NCBI GenBank assembly: GCA_023142995.1
Contig: JAGLIM010000053.1
Coordinates: 1 to 33,723 of the forward strand
Length of the DNA: 33,723 bases
Direction: 5' to 3'
Origin: Minisyncoccota bacterium
Lineage (GTDB): Bacteria; Patescibacteriota; Minisyncoccia; JAHIHE01; JAGLIN01
In this document: in pieces, positions 9,704 to 19,300 of the stretch
Layout of the letters: each line of letters begins with the position of its first letter
Numbering within the stretch: position 1 is the first letter of the stretch
The notes under the pieces: model-generated
What the model saw: the letters and a program-made list of their open reading frames with translations, nothing else
What the model was told of the DNA's origin: nothing
Database searches by the model: none
Program-made: the position numbers and the translations under genes

Positions 9704-10306
9704 ATGAGAAAGATAATTCTTGCTTCAGGTTCAGAAAATAAAAGAAAGTTGATCAAATCAATCGGCTTGAATTTCTCAATCGAAAAAAGCAAATATAAAG
9801 AAGATATGTCAGAAAAGTTACCCGCGATCAAACTTGCAAAAAAGCTTGCTCTTGGTAAAGCGCAAGATGTTGCCAAGAAACACAAAAATGCGATTATCAT
9901 TGGAGTAGACACTTTTGGAATAATTGACAACAAATTCATCGGACAAGCAAAGTCGCCAAAAGAAGCAAAAAAGATACTGAAACTACTTAGTGACAGAAAA
10001 CATAAGATCATTACTGGAATCGCCATTATTGATACTCAAAAAAATAAGATCATTTCCGACTATGATATTTCACAAGTATGGATTAAGAAACTTTCCACAA
10101 AAGAGATTGACAGTTATATCAAAACCAAAGAACCTATGTTCAAAGCATCTGCCTATGCGATCCAGAAATTAGGATCAGTTTTTATTGAAAAGATCAATGG
10201 AAATCATATGGGAATTATTGGATTACCAATTGGAAAAATATATAAACATCTTTTAGAACTTGACGTTAATATTCTTGAAAAACCTTACTACAACGACCAC
10301 TCTTGA
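9704..10306 (+). CDS. maf: Maf-like nucleotide pyrophosphatase
   Basis: IILASGSENKRKLIKSIGL; IIGVDTF; internal spacing typical of Maf. Confidence 0.78.
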   Translation: MRKIILASGSENKRKLIKSIGLNFSIEKSKYKEDMSEKLPAIKLAKKLALGKAQDVAKKHKNAIIIGVDTFGIIDNKFIGQAKSPKEAKKILKLLSDRKHKIITGIAIIDTQKNKIISDYDISQVWIKKLSTKEIDSYIKTKEPMFKASAYAIQKLGSVFIEKINGNHMGIIGLPIGKIYKHLLELDVNILEKPYYNDHS

Positions 10307-10346
10307 TGTTTTTTATAATTTATTATATACTCTTATAGTAATAAAG

Positions 10347-10420
10347 GCGCTCGTAGCTCAATTGGATAGAGCACTTGGCTTCGGACCAAGGGGTTGTGGG
10401 TTCGATTCCTGCCGAGCGCA
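10347..10420 (+). tRNA. tRNA-Arg (TCG)
   Basis: Acceptor GCGCTCG/CGAGCGC-A; anticodon loop CTTCGGA; T-loop TTCGATT. Confidence 0.93.
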
Positions 10421-10427
10421 CAAGAAT

Positions 10428-10494
10428 TGTATAACGCAAAACGTATAACGTGTAATTTATCATACGTTATACGTTATACGTTTTGCGTTATACA
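10428..10494. repeat. 23-bp perfect inverted repeat between tRNAs
   Basis: TGTATAACGCAAAACGTATAACG ... CGTTATACGTTTTGCGTTATACA. Confidence 0.95.
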
Positions 10495-10498
10495 CTAT

Positions 10499-10571
10499 GG
10501 GTCGTTAGCTCAATTGGTAGAGCAGTTGCCTCTTAAGCAATTGGTTAGAGGTTCAAGTCCTCTACGACCCA
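10499..10571 (+). tRNA. tRNA-Lys (CTT)
   Basis: Acceptor GGGTCGT/ACGACCC-A; anticodon loop CTCTTAA; T-loop TTCAAGT. Confidence 0.93.
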
Positions 10572-10574
10572 CAG

Positions 10575-10640
10575 AAAACATATTAACATACTAACAATTT
10601 AACAATTTTTAATCTTGTTAAAATGTTAATATGTTTAAAT
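10575..10640. repeat. Inverted repeat between tRNA-Lys and tRNA-His
   Basis: AACATATTAACAT ... ATGTTAATATGTT. Confidence 0.85.
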
Positions 10641-10654
10641 GTTAAAATAAATAT

Positions 10655-10726
10655 GGTGGCTATGGTGTAATGGTAACACTAGAGGTTGTGGTCCTCTCGT
10701 CTCGGGTTCAATTCCCGATAGCCACC
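10655..10726 (+). tRNA. tRNA-His (GTG)
   Basis: G-1:C73 pair, GTGGCTA/TAGCCAC acceptor, anticodon loop TTGTGGT. Confidence 0.93.
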
Positions 10727-10736
10727 CAAATCTAAA

Positions 10737-10766
10737 ATAACCGCTAATGTTAGCGGTTTTCTTATT
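10737..10766 (+). terminator. Terminator of the tRNA cluster
   Basis: AACCGCTAAtgTTAGCGGTTTTCTT. Confidence 0.8.
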
Positions 10767-10790
10767 ATTAAATCGTAAACCACACCCCTT

Positions 10791-10819
10791 GACAAGTCGC
10801 TTATCTTATGCTATACTCT
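10791..10819 (+). promoter_or_regulatory. Promoter TTGACA-N17-TATACT
   Basis: cTTGACAagtcgcttatcttatgcTATACT upstream of the 10969 ORF. Confidence 0.65.
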
Positions 10820-10887
10820 ATAGTTCTAGTAATAATAAACTTTACAAAAAAATACACTTACCACAAAGAATTTGTTATTATAAGAAC

Positions 10888-10921
10888 CTGTTGGTTTAAA
10901 TAAAAATAATTAAACAAACAG
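10888..10921 (+). promoter_or_regulatory. Leader hairpin
   Basis: CTGTTGGTTTA...TAAACAAACAG, one mismatch. Confidence 0.5.
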
Positions 10922-10968
10922 AATTTCTATAATTACATAATACCGAAAAAAATCAGGAGAGATTGCAA

Positions 10969-11124
10969 ATGGAAAATGAATTAGAGAAGAAAATGGAAAA
11001 AGATGTAGATTGGTTTGCTGTCGTAGTTAAGGTACTACGACTTAGAAATGAAGAAAATTATGGCAAAAGAGATATTGCCAATTACTTAGAAGATCATATT
11101 GGGGATTTTGTCAAAAAGACATAA
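10969..11124 (+). CDS. Small hypothetical protein (51 aa)
   Basis: AGGAGAGATTGCAAATG start; MENELEKKMEKDVDWFAVVVKVLRLRNEENYGKRDIANYLEDHIGDFVKKT*; promoter and terminator present. Confidence 0.6.
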   Translation: MENELEKKMEKDVDWFAVVVKVLRLRNEENYGKRDIANYLEDHIGDFVKKT

Positions 11125-11137
11125 TTCCGTACATTAC

Positions 11138-11177
11138 AACGAGTGAGATGTGCTTGCATGTCTCCCGTTTTTTTTTA
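11138..11177 (+). terminator. Rho-independent terminator
   Basis: AACGAGTGAGATG-TGCTTG-CATGTCTCCCGTT then T8. Confidence 0.7.
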
Positions 11178-11314
11178 CTTAAATATATGCTTATTCAATT
11201 CATTATAACTAAGTGAAATTGAACTCATTATACAAAACAAGCTTTCTCTTTACTTGTAAAACAATATCACTACTTCAAATCAACGATACAAAAACTCTCA
11301 TTCAAAACCAATCT

Positions 11315-11388
11315 CACAAATTTAGTTCTAACGTTCTCAGCTACGCCACCCAAATCAAAAAATTCATCTGAGAATTAGTCAGATGAGT
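11315..11388. repeat. Array repeat copy A with adjacent hairpin
   Basis: cacaaatttagttctaacgttctcagctacgccacccaaatc followed by TCATCTGA-N7-TCAGATGA. Confidence 0.85.
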
Positions 11389-11392
11389 TATA

Positions 11393-11680
11393 TTATACTT
11401 CTATTAACTGTTTCATAAGAGAATCTAGTTGTCGCGAAACAAGACTATCATAATTTGCTTCACTATCCCTTATCTCTAATAAAATATTGCCTATACGTTC
11501 TTTCGAAATTATATTCTTCTCGAATAAATCATATGTCTCTTCTATCTTTATACATAAGTCAGAACACTTAGAAAGATTAAAATTACCACTGTTTGCTATC
11601 TTTGCTTTCTCAAGTAGATCAGAAATCATCGATTCTGCTAATGCTTTATTAATATCTGTTCCTTCTTCTAAAACTTTCAT
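11393..11680 (-). CDS. Hypothetical protein (95 aa)
   Basis: AAGGAG SD 9 nt upstream of ATG; minus-strand TTGACA-N17-TATATA upstream. Confidence 0.6.
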   Translation of the reverse strand: MKVLEEGTDINKALAESMISDLLEKAKIANSGNFNLSKCSDLCIKIEETYDLFEKNIISKERIGNILLEIRDSEANYDSLVSRQLDSLMKQLIEV

Positions 11681-11782
11681 CTTTCATCACTCCTTTATTC
11701 TATTTTTTTGTACAATATTCATTGACCAATTACTTTGGCATTATTTACCTTATATATATCATCACATTATAAAACTGTCAAG

Positions 11783-11940
11783 AAAAAGATGTTTGATGAA
11801 AATTTAGTAGATCTAAACTTTTTATTTTAAGTTCGGTATATGAACATCTTTATCTAAAGCTAATTCTACAAATTTAGTTCTAACGTTCTCCGCTACGCCA
11901 CCCAGCTCAATTTAACCGCTAATATTGGCTGTTTTTTTAT
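11783..11940. repeat. Array repeat copy B
   Basis: agatgtttgatgaaaatttagtagatctaaac...ctacaaatttagttctaacgttctccgctacgccacccagctc + degenerate hairpin. Confidence 0.85.
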
Positions 11941-12155
11941 GCTCATTTATAAAGTTAGAAATCTTTAATGTATTTGAGAAAGAAAATAACAGATATTGAT
12001 CCATTGTTTTTTATGATATTGAGTTTATCTAGATGATTTATGTCTACAGTAATAAAAAGCTATATTTACTGATACTGATATAAAAAAAGGAAGAAAAATC
12101 TTCAACATAATAGCTAAAAATTTAACTTCCATTTTGAGATTTTGAATTTTTAAAT

Positions 12156-12347
12156 CTAAGACACGATTGTCACTCCACTAAATTCTTTATATCTTTCAAC
12201 TTTCTCACCCTCTCGCCATCCAACGGTTCTAGTTCCCTGATTATAATTTAATTTTATATCTTTTAGCTTTATCTCTTTGCCACATCTCAAGCTTGCCGCT
12301 TCAGCAATTAACCTCTTAGTCTCTTCTAAATCAAATTCATCGCACAT
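12156..12347 (-). CDS. Hypothetical protein (63 aa)
   Basis: GAGGTGA SD before ATG; located between array repeats. Confidence 0.5.
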   Translation of the reverse strand: MCDEFDLEETKRLIAEAASLRCGKEIKLKDIKLNYNQGTRTVGWREGEKVERYKEFSGVTIVS

Positions 12348-12391
12348 GACGATTCACCTCACATATCTCTTTTAACATTTATTTAAATTCC

Positions 12392-12442
12392 TGTCAAAAC
12401 AGAATACTTACAGAATACTTACAGAATACAGACAGAATACAG
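12392..12442 (-). promoter_or_regulatory. Period-11 direct repeats abutting a TTGACA element
   Basis: Minus strand: (TATTCTGtaag/tctg) x4 at 11-bp spacing ending next to TTGACA (12392-12397). Confidence 0.6.
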
Positions 12443-12592
12443 GAAAAGATGTTTGATAAAAATTTAGTAGATTTAAACTTCTTCTAAATCAGGAATAAAT
12501 AAACCCTTATTTAAAGCTAATCTCACAAATTTAGTTCTAACGTTCTCCACTACGCCACCCAAACCTAAAATAATCACTAATACTAGTGATTA
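12443..12592. repeat. Array repeat copy C
   Basis: agatgtttgataaaaatttagtagatttaaac...cacaaatttagttctaacgttctccactacgccacccaaacctaaaat + AATCACTA-ATAC-TAGTGATT. Confidence 0.88.
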
Positions 12593-12888
12593 TTTTTGTA
12601 TCTCAATCATATGCTATAACTCTATAAAAGATTCTCAGCTACTAGACCATTGTTGACTTGCATAGTTACATAATACATAATATGAATAATAAGATATAGG
12701 AGATTAATAAATAATCATTTCACTAATATCATTTTTCAAAAAGGCGAACAGATTTTTATAAAGAGCATGGGTAATAAATGGCTTAGATCGATAATTATTA
12801 CACTGAACGGAAATTACTGATAAAATATGGAAAATACTTTGCCAATTTTAATTCATTTAGAAAAATTCTAACAAATTATTGTCATAAT

Positions 12889-13329
12889 ATGATATCTATC
12901 AATCCTATTGAAAATTTCAATAAAAAGTTTGAAGTAGTATCCTTATTTACTATTTATAATGGAAAAATATTATTACTCAAAAGACAAGAAAATAAACCTC
13001 AAGAAAAAACATGGGGACCTCCAGCAGGGAAAGTAGATGATGGCGAAAATCTTGAGCAGGCAATTTGTAGAGAAACTTTTGAGGAGACAAGTATAAAAAT
13101 AGAAACAGATCAAATAACCAAATATAAAAAGTGCTACTATGTAAGACACGACGATATAGATTTTGTGTTTTATGTTTATGCAATAAAACTGAATAAAAAG
13201 CCAGAAATAATACTAAGACCCGTTGAACATTCAGAACATTCTTGGTTTACACCACAAGAAGCATTGAGAATTGATCTAGTACAAAATGAAGAAACTCCTA
13301 TTACTGATTTCTTTTTTAAGAACAAATAA
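12889..13329 (+). CDS. NUDIX hydrolase
   Basis: GKVDDGENLEQAICRETFEETSI Nudix box. Confidence 0.9.
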   Translation: MISINPIENFNKKFEVVSLFTIYNGKILLLKRQENKPQEKTWGPPAGKVDDGENLEQAICRETFEETSIKIETDQITKYKKCYYVRHDDIDFVFYVYAIKLNKKPEIILRPVEHSEHSWFTPQEALRIDLVQNEETPITDFFFKNK

Positions 13330-13378
13330 ATAATATTTTATTATGAAAAATATAAACAGCAACCAGAACCATTCAATA

Positions 13379-13402
13379 TAACGTTCTCTACGAAGCCACC
13401 CA
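13379..13402. repeat. Partial array repeat copy E
   Basis: taacgttctctacgaagccacccagc. Confidence 0.6.
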
Positions 13403-13543
13403 GCGCTTTTTTAATGCTTTTTTCAGTTTTTCAAAATCGCTTTTAGTTCCATTAAATTCCCAATCAACAGTTTTTGTAAGCATATTGCAAAAATCGTGAT
13501 ATACCTTTTTTGTTTTTATTAATTTAGTTCTAACGTCATCCAC
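13388..13543 (-). CDS. Small ORF sharing a VRTK N-terminus with the array repeats (51 aa, GTG start)
   Basis: MDDVRTKLIKTKKVYHDFCNMLTKTVDWEFNGTKSDFEKLKKALKKRWVAS*; repeat copy D at its start. Confidence 0.35.
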   Translation of the reverse strand: MDDVRTKLIKTKKVYHDFCNMLTKTVDWEFNGTKSDFEKLKKALKKRWVAS

Positions 13544-13585
13544 TAACCTTGGTCTAAAACAATCGCTAATCAGCGATTGTTTTTA
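13521..13585. repeat. Array repeat copy D plus terminator-like hairpin
   Basis: aatttagttctaacgtcatccactaacc...CAATCGCT-AATC-AGCGATTGTTTTTA. Confidence 0.7.
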
Positions 13586-13613
13586 TAATACACATAATAA
13601 AAAGAGGAGTCTT

Positions 13614-13937
13614 TCAACTTCCTCTCGTTCTTCCCATAGACATTTGTGCCTCTGCTTCAGAGATAATGTCTTCATTCTTGAGATTTGTTCTGAACTCTTC
13701 GATTCTATCAAGAGTTTCCTGATCCTTTAAGTCAGAAAGATAGCAAAAAGCATAGAATCTATCAGATGGATCCTCGCTTTCTAATAGATTTCTTAAGAAA
13801 TCTTTTGCCTCTTCTGCTGCTTCTGCATTAACTTCTAAGGAAACTTCTCCTATTTTATTAAGAACAAAACACCTTGGACACGCTTGATTTTTAAGTGCCT
13901 TGAAAAGCTCTTCTAAACTCGATCCTTCTTGTGTAAT
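13614..13937 (-). CDS. Hypothetical protein (107 aa), apparent ATT start codon; absent from the ORF track
   Basis: AGGAGG-N8-ATT; in-frame TAG two codons upstream of ATT; no in-frame ATG/GTG/TTG until the C-terminus; ITQEGSSLEELFKALKNQACPRCFVLNKIGEVSLEVNAEAAEEAKDFL... Confidence 0.7.
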   Translation of the reverse strand: MTQEGSSLEELFKALKNQACPRCFVLNKIGEVSLEVNAEAAEEAKDFLRNLLESEDPSDRFYAFCYLSDLKDQETLDRIEEFRTNLKNEDIISEAEAQMSMGRTRGS

Positions 13938-14005
13938 TTTCTATTCCTCCTATAGTTTAGTAAAAAACTTCTGAAATACGTTTACCAGAAATCATTACTA
14001 TACAA

Positions 14006-14033
14006 AGTATATATAAATGATCATAAGTGTCAA
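14006..14033 (-). promoter_or_regulatory. Promoter TTGACA-N16-TATACT for the 13614-13937 gene
   Basis: Minus strand hexamers at 14028-14033 and 14006-14011. Confidence 0.6.
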
Positions 14034-14046
14034 TCTTAATAAAAAT

Positions 14047-14077
14047 AAAAAAAAGTCCCAAAATGAATTGGGATAAA
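14047..14077 (-). terminator. Terminator downstream of purB
   Basis: Minus strand TCCCAATTCATTTTGGGACTTTTTTTT. Confidence 0.75.
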
Positions 14078-14088
14078 ATCTTTGATAT

Positions 14089-15525
14089 TTATGTTGATTT
14101 ATTTCTTTTTACAAAATCATTTGCTCTTTTGACAACCTCCATTGCCTTTATTTCGGATTTACCTGTATATTTATATGGGTTTTGAAGAAGATCAAACATC
14201 TCCTTGGGTATTTGTGAGATAACTTCTTTTATATCCTGATCTTTGAGTGAGAGTTTAACTAACTCCTCGATCAATGATCTGCCTAACGTTTGAACATTCG
14301 GAACCAATGTGTGATTCACAAGTTCGTGCGCATCTCCTTTATATCCGCATAGTTGCAAGATAAGATACAATGGTTCAGCCATTATCAATTCTCTAGATTG
14401 ATCAAAGTTGCGCTTAAGAGATCTCTGGTCAATCGTAATTTTTGAAATAACTTTGCTTATACGATCAATTTGAGATTGAGCCATAATCACTATTGTTGGA
14501 AATTCCCTCATTACAGAACTGCCTACTAAATCTCTTTGATGCTCCGAAATCAAACAAGAAAGAACTTTTTGATATTCTGCTGATACGATCACAAATAGTC
14601 CTTCTGTATTCTCAAACGCAATAGGATTCCTCTTATGAGCCATGGTGGAAGATCCAACTTGAGCTGAACCAAAACTTTCAGCCACTTCCTTGATCTCTGT
14701 TCTTTGCAAGTGACGAGAGTCTCTTGATAGCTGCGCAAGAGAGCTGGATAGAAGAATATGCTCATGTAAAAACCTTGTCAAAGGATTCGGTGGAAGTATC
14801 TGGGTAGAAATTCTGCTTGGTTTTAGATCAAGTTTTGATAACACAAGTTCTTCAAAAGTAATATCGAAAAGTTCTTGCGACCTCTCATCAAGCCCTAAAG
14901 CAACTTGAGCATTATAGGCTCCTACAGCACCACTGAATTTTCCGACAAGCTTACTTTCTACTTCCTTAAGTTCCTCGGCTGAATCTATAAATCTATTCAA
15001 AAGTGTCGCAAGCCAAAAGCCAACAGTGATCGGTAAGGCATGCTGTCCGTGAGTTCTACCGATTTGAACAACAGACATAAATTCTTCTGTCTTCTTGCTC
15101 AGATTTTCTATCAAATCAACAAGAGTAGGAAGAGTCACTACTCTGAATGCTCTTTTATAGGCAATAATTCTAGCATTTTCAATTATATCGTAGCTTGTTG
15201 CACTATAATGAACCCATTTTCTTAAAGGTTCTGGCATAAGTTCCTGCATTAGTTGTACTAATGCTCTGATATCATGTTTCGTTACTTCCCGTTCCCTCTT
15301 ATCTTGCAGTGTTGTCGTTATTTCATTAAGCAAACAATGCTTCAGCTTTCCATCCAGTAGAAACACGTCTTTTGAAGGAATTGCTTTAATATCTGCAAGA
15401 GATTTAAGTAAAGCCCATTCAACTTCAATTTGAAATCCAGCAAGATAATCATATCCAAAATATGGAATTAATGATTTTGGCTGATATCGAGGATTTCCAG
15501 GCATTTCAAGCCTCAATTCTAACAA
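14089..15525 (-). CDS. purB: Adenylosuccinate lyase
   Basis: GSSTMAHKRNP signature of the fumarase/aspartase superfamily; TSYDIIENARI, GRTHGQHALP. Confidence 0.92.
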   Translation of the reverse strand: MLELRLEMPGNPRYQPKSLIPYFGYDYLAGFQIEVEWALLKSLADIKAIPSKDVFLLDGKLKHCLLNEITTTLQDKREREVTKHDIRALVQLMQELMPEPLRKWVHYSATSYDIIENARIIAYKRAFRVVTLPTLVDLIENLSKKTEEFMSVVQIGRTHGQHALPITVGFWLATLLNRFIDSAEELKEVESKLVGKFSGAVGAYNAQVALGLDERSQELFDITFEELVLSKLDLKPSRISTQILPPNPLTRFLHEHILLSSSLAQLSRDSRHLQRTEIKEVAESFGSAQVGSSTMAHKRNPIAFENTEGLFVIVSAEYQKVLSCLISEHQRDLVGSSVMREFPTIVIMAQSQIDRISKVISKITIDQRSLKRNFDQSRELIMAEPLYLILQLCGYKGDAHELVNHTLVPNVQTLGRSLIEELVKLSLKDQDIKEVISQIPKEMFDLLQNPYKYTGKSEIKAMEVVKRANDFVKRNKST

Positions 15526-15753
15526 TAGTTACCATCTCCTTTCTATGTTGTGTAAAGAACATTATCATTCTGATAATCCTCCTTCGTTAGAATACTAACA
15601 AAAAATTTATTTTTGTCAATTTATAGCTCTTTAGAATTTTCACCTTGACAAACCTTCATATTAGTGTACACTGAATAGTTCTCTAATAGCCTATCCACGA
15701 GATCAATTGAACACTAGACATTTCAAATTAATTTGTTAATTTCATTTAAAGTA

Positions 15754-15789
15754 AAATTTAATCATTTTTATCAAAAAATGATTAAATTT
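15754..15789 (+). promoter_or_regulatory. Leader hairpin (15-bp perfect stem)
   Basis: AAATTTAATCATTTT-TATCAA-AAAATGATTAAATTT. Confidence 0.6.
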
Positions 15790-15851
15790 CGCTTTAAGCG
15801 AATGAATGAATAAAAATAATATTAATGTGGCAAACAAATAGGAGGAAAAAA

Positions 15852-16232
15852 ATGAGATTCAAAATGTTGAAACCATACGACTTGGAAAAAAAGGAAGAGG
15901 AAGAGGAAGCTGTCAAAATTCAAGAGAGAGAAAAGGTAATAGAAGATTTCACTGATGAAATCTTAGTCGAGGAAGAATTCAATTTGTTTCTTGATATAAA
16001 CAGAACAACCCTCTTGATTGAAGGTGAAAAAGTTTCAAAAACAATTTCTTTTGACCTAGATGAGTCTAAGACTAGAGAAATTGGGATTACCGACATTTGT
16101 CGGCAAATCGAAATCCTCTTGGATGAAAATGAATATTGCGCAGAAATAAGTCCAGCTGAGTCAACAATAGGACTTGAGATCTGGATCAGCTCGCAATATT
16201 TCAGAGAGCAAGAAGACTTTGAATGTAAATGA
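15852..16232 (+). CDS. Hypothetical protein (126 aa), acidic N-terminus
   Basis: AGGAGG SD before ATG; TTGACA promoter about 195 nt upstream. Confidence 0.65.
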   Translation: MRFKMLKPYDLEKKEEEEEAVKIQEREKVIEDFTDEILVEEEFNLFLDINRTTLLIEGEKVSKTISFDLDESKTREIGITDICRQIEILLDENEYCAEISPAESTIGLEIWISSQYFREQEDFECK

Positions 16233-16344
16233 TCTTCTAAGCGGTGCGATCATATCAAACCGTTTTTTTTATTTCTTATCTTATTTTTTTTATAAAAAAA
16301 TAGCCCCGCAGAAATCTTCCGCAAGGCAAACCTTTATAATTTAT

Positions 16345-19300
16345 TTATTTATTTTCCTCCTGCTGTATGCACCAACTGTACGCATTCTGAAACATCTTAA
16401 GCCACGGACTTGCTTCCAAATCTTTCCATTCTTCTGGGATCCATGGAAGTTGCCAAAGTAAGAACGATCGTTCTGAATGTGGCATCATAGCAAGATGTCT
16501 TCCATTCTCAGAGCAAAGACCGGCTATACCGAAAGGACTGCCGTTCGGATTAAATGGATAAACCTCTGTAGGTTTTCCACTAATATCAACAAATGCTATT
16601 GGTACCAATTTCTTTTCTACAATCTCATGTAACATTTGTTTATCTGGAACAAAAAGTCGTCCTTGAGCATGTGCTGACCACACGCCAATTCTAGAACCTT
16701 CCATTCCCTTAAACATTATCGCTGGACTTGGTTGAATTTCCACAGTTGGAAATCTTGATTCAAAACGACCAGAGTTATTGCTTATAAATCTTGGCTGTTT
16801 CTCATCAGATATTCGGGACCAAGGAACCCATCCTAAAAGCGCCATTAGCTGACAACCATTGCATACTCCGAAAGAAAAAGTATCAGAGCGAGCATAGAAG
16901 TTGTCAAACTGTTCTTTGACTTCTGGGTTGAATTTTATTACACCGGCCCATCCTTTTCCTGCGTCTAAGACATCACCAAAGGTAAAACCTCCGACAAAGG
17001 CTATTCCTTTGAATTGATCAAGGGTAATATTACCTTTGATTATATCAGTCATAGTTGCATCCCAAGGATCAAATCCCGCAAGATAAAATGCTGAAGTCAT
17101 TTCTTTATCACCGTTACTTCCTCTTTCTCTTATAATAGCAATTTTTGGTTTATTGCTAGAATTAAGAATACTAGAAGGCTCAAAAGTCAGTCTATATGGT
17201 GGGTCTTTTATCAACTCTGCATTAACTTGCGCTTCTTCCTCCACACATTCTGGATTAGCTTGAAGCTTATCGATTTCTGTACTTGTTGCCTCCCAGATCT
17301 GTCGCAAAGCTGTCATCTCTTCATCTAAAACCAATATATTATTATGTTCTATTTTTATTTTACCTCCACGATTTCCTACTGCTCCAATTTCTTCAACTGG
17401 TACTCCAAAATCTGTGAGCAGTTTCAAAACCTCTTCTGGCTTATCAGTTTCCATAACAAGACCAAGTTCTTCGTTGAAAAGTGTTTCTATAGTTTTGGCA
17501 TTGCTCTCTATTGAAATATCTAAACCGACATTGCCAGCAAAAGCCATTTCTAAAAGCGTTACAACAAGACCGCCATCGCTTCTATCATGAATTGAGCAAA
17601 TAAGATCTCTATCAATTAACATTTGCACCGCTTCAAAAGAGCGTTTGAATAGACTTGCACTTTCCATATCAGGACAATCATCCCCAATTTGGCTATGAAC
17701 TTGAGCAAGTGTTGAACCGCCAAGACGGTTTTTGCCATTCGACGGATTTATAAATAACAAAACGTTTCCTGACTTTTTAAGATCAGGGGTAACTTTATTA
17801 GTTATATCATCCATTGGGGCCATAGCCGAAATTATCAATTGTCCAGGTGCCTTAACGATATGAGTTTCGTTATCAGGACCAGTAGCTTCAAGCGCCATTG
17901 AAAGACTATCTTTTCCGCCTATAATGGCAATACCTAACTCAAGCAAAATATCTCGCAAAGCGCAAACAGCATCATAGAGCCAAGCTCCTTCTCCAGGAAG
18001 TTTCGCTGCCAACATCCAGTTAGCCAAGAGCTTTACATCTTCAAGTTTAGTTATTTTGGCACCAATTATATTAAATAAAGCTTCCGAAACAGCCATATGT
18101 GCCATTGCCCAAGGAGAGACCAAACCTTTTAGAGGCTGTTCTCCCAGACTTAAAGCTGTTCCTGTTAAACCAAAATGACTTTGCGCCATAATAGCATAGT
18201 TAGACAGAGTCAACTGATTTGGTCCTACACATTGTTGTTGAGAAACTAAGCCTGTCACACTACGATCTCCTTTTATAATTAGATGTCTCTTAGATCCAAT
18301 AGAACGCAAAACCATATCTAGCGCTTCAAAAACAGTTAAGTCTTTTGGTAGAAGTAAAGGTTCTAGTATCGGATCAAGATGCTCCATCTCAAAGGTTTTT
18401 GGTTTGACTTTTTCAAGAATCTTATCCAAAGGCAGATCAACAGGACAAGAATTGTCATTCTCGTCATACAAAACGATCTTTCCATCACCAGTGATCTCAC
18501 CAATAACCGCGAAAGGAATATCTTCTCGCTCGCAAATTTGTTGAATTAGATCTAATTTTTCTGGTCGGATTAAGAGAGCATTTCGTTCTTGAGATTCGTT
18601 ACACCAATATTCTAAAACGGATAAACTCTTATCTCCTAACGGAATAGCACGAAGGTCAATTCTTGCGCCAGCAGGATGAATAAGCTCTGATACGGCATTG
18701 CAATCACCACCAGCTCCAAGATCTTGCATTAAGACAATTGGATTTTTGTTGCCGAGCTCTGTGCATGCTCGTATCAATCTGTTCATCCGCTGTTCCATTT
18801 CTGGATCTCCGCGTTGAACCGCACTAAAGTCCAATTCTGTATCATCTTCTTGGCTTTGGATCTTTGAACTACCAGATGCTCCTCCTAAACCAATACGATA
18901 AGCTGGTCCGCCAACTTGTATAAGAAGCATACCTTTTTGAGCAGTTCCTTTCTTTATGTGATCGTTCTCTACTTGTCCGGTACCTACCGTATAAAGGATA
19001 GGTTTGAAAAATGAATGATATTCTCCATCTGGAAGTAGCAAACCAGTCATTCTGGTAGCACCATAGATAAGCGGTTCACCAATACAATTATGATAATCGC
19101 TTGCTCCGTCGCTTGCCTTGATCATAATTTTTAAAGGCAATGTAAGAAGATCTTTGGCAATCCAATCATTTTGTTCCCAAGGAAGAATGTATCCAGGAAT
19201 ATGGAGATTACCAGTAAAATAACCAGCTCCTCCTACTCCAAAGCGTCCTCCTCTTCCTGCTCCGACTTGATTATCACGAATCCTTCCTCCAGGTCCAGTC

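Noticed and set aside
10260-10594. ORFs 10260..10448 and 10394..10594
   Set aside because: They run through the tRNA-Arg and tRNA-Lys genes; spurious translations of tRNA sequence.
11315-11356. A tRNA gene or pseudo-tRNA in the array repeat
   Set aside because: Only the terminal GCCACCCA and the following terminator resemble tRNA-His; T-arm and anticodon arm do not fold.
11315-13585. Classical integron attC array
   Set aside because: Core CGTTAGAAC comes close to GTTRRRY but violates the last position, no paired RYYYAAC/GTTRRRY sites were found, and no IntI is visible. Kept only as a cassette-like array.
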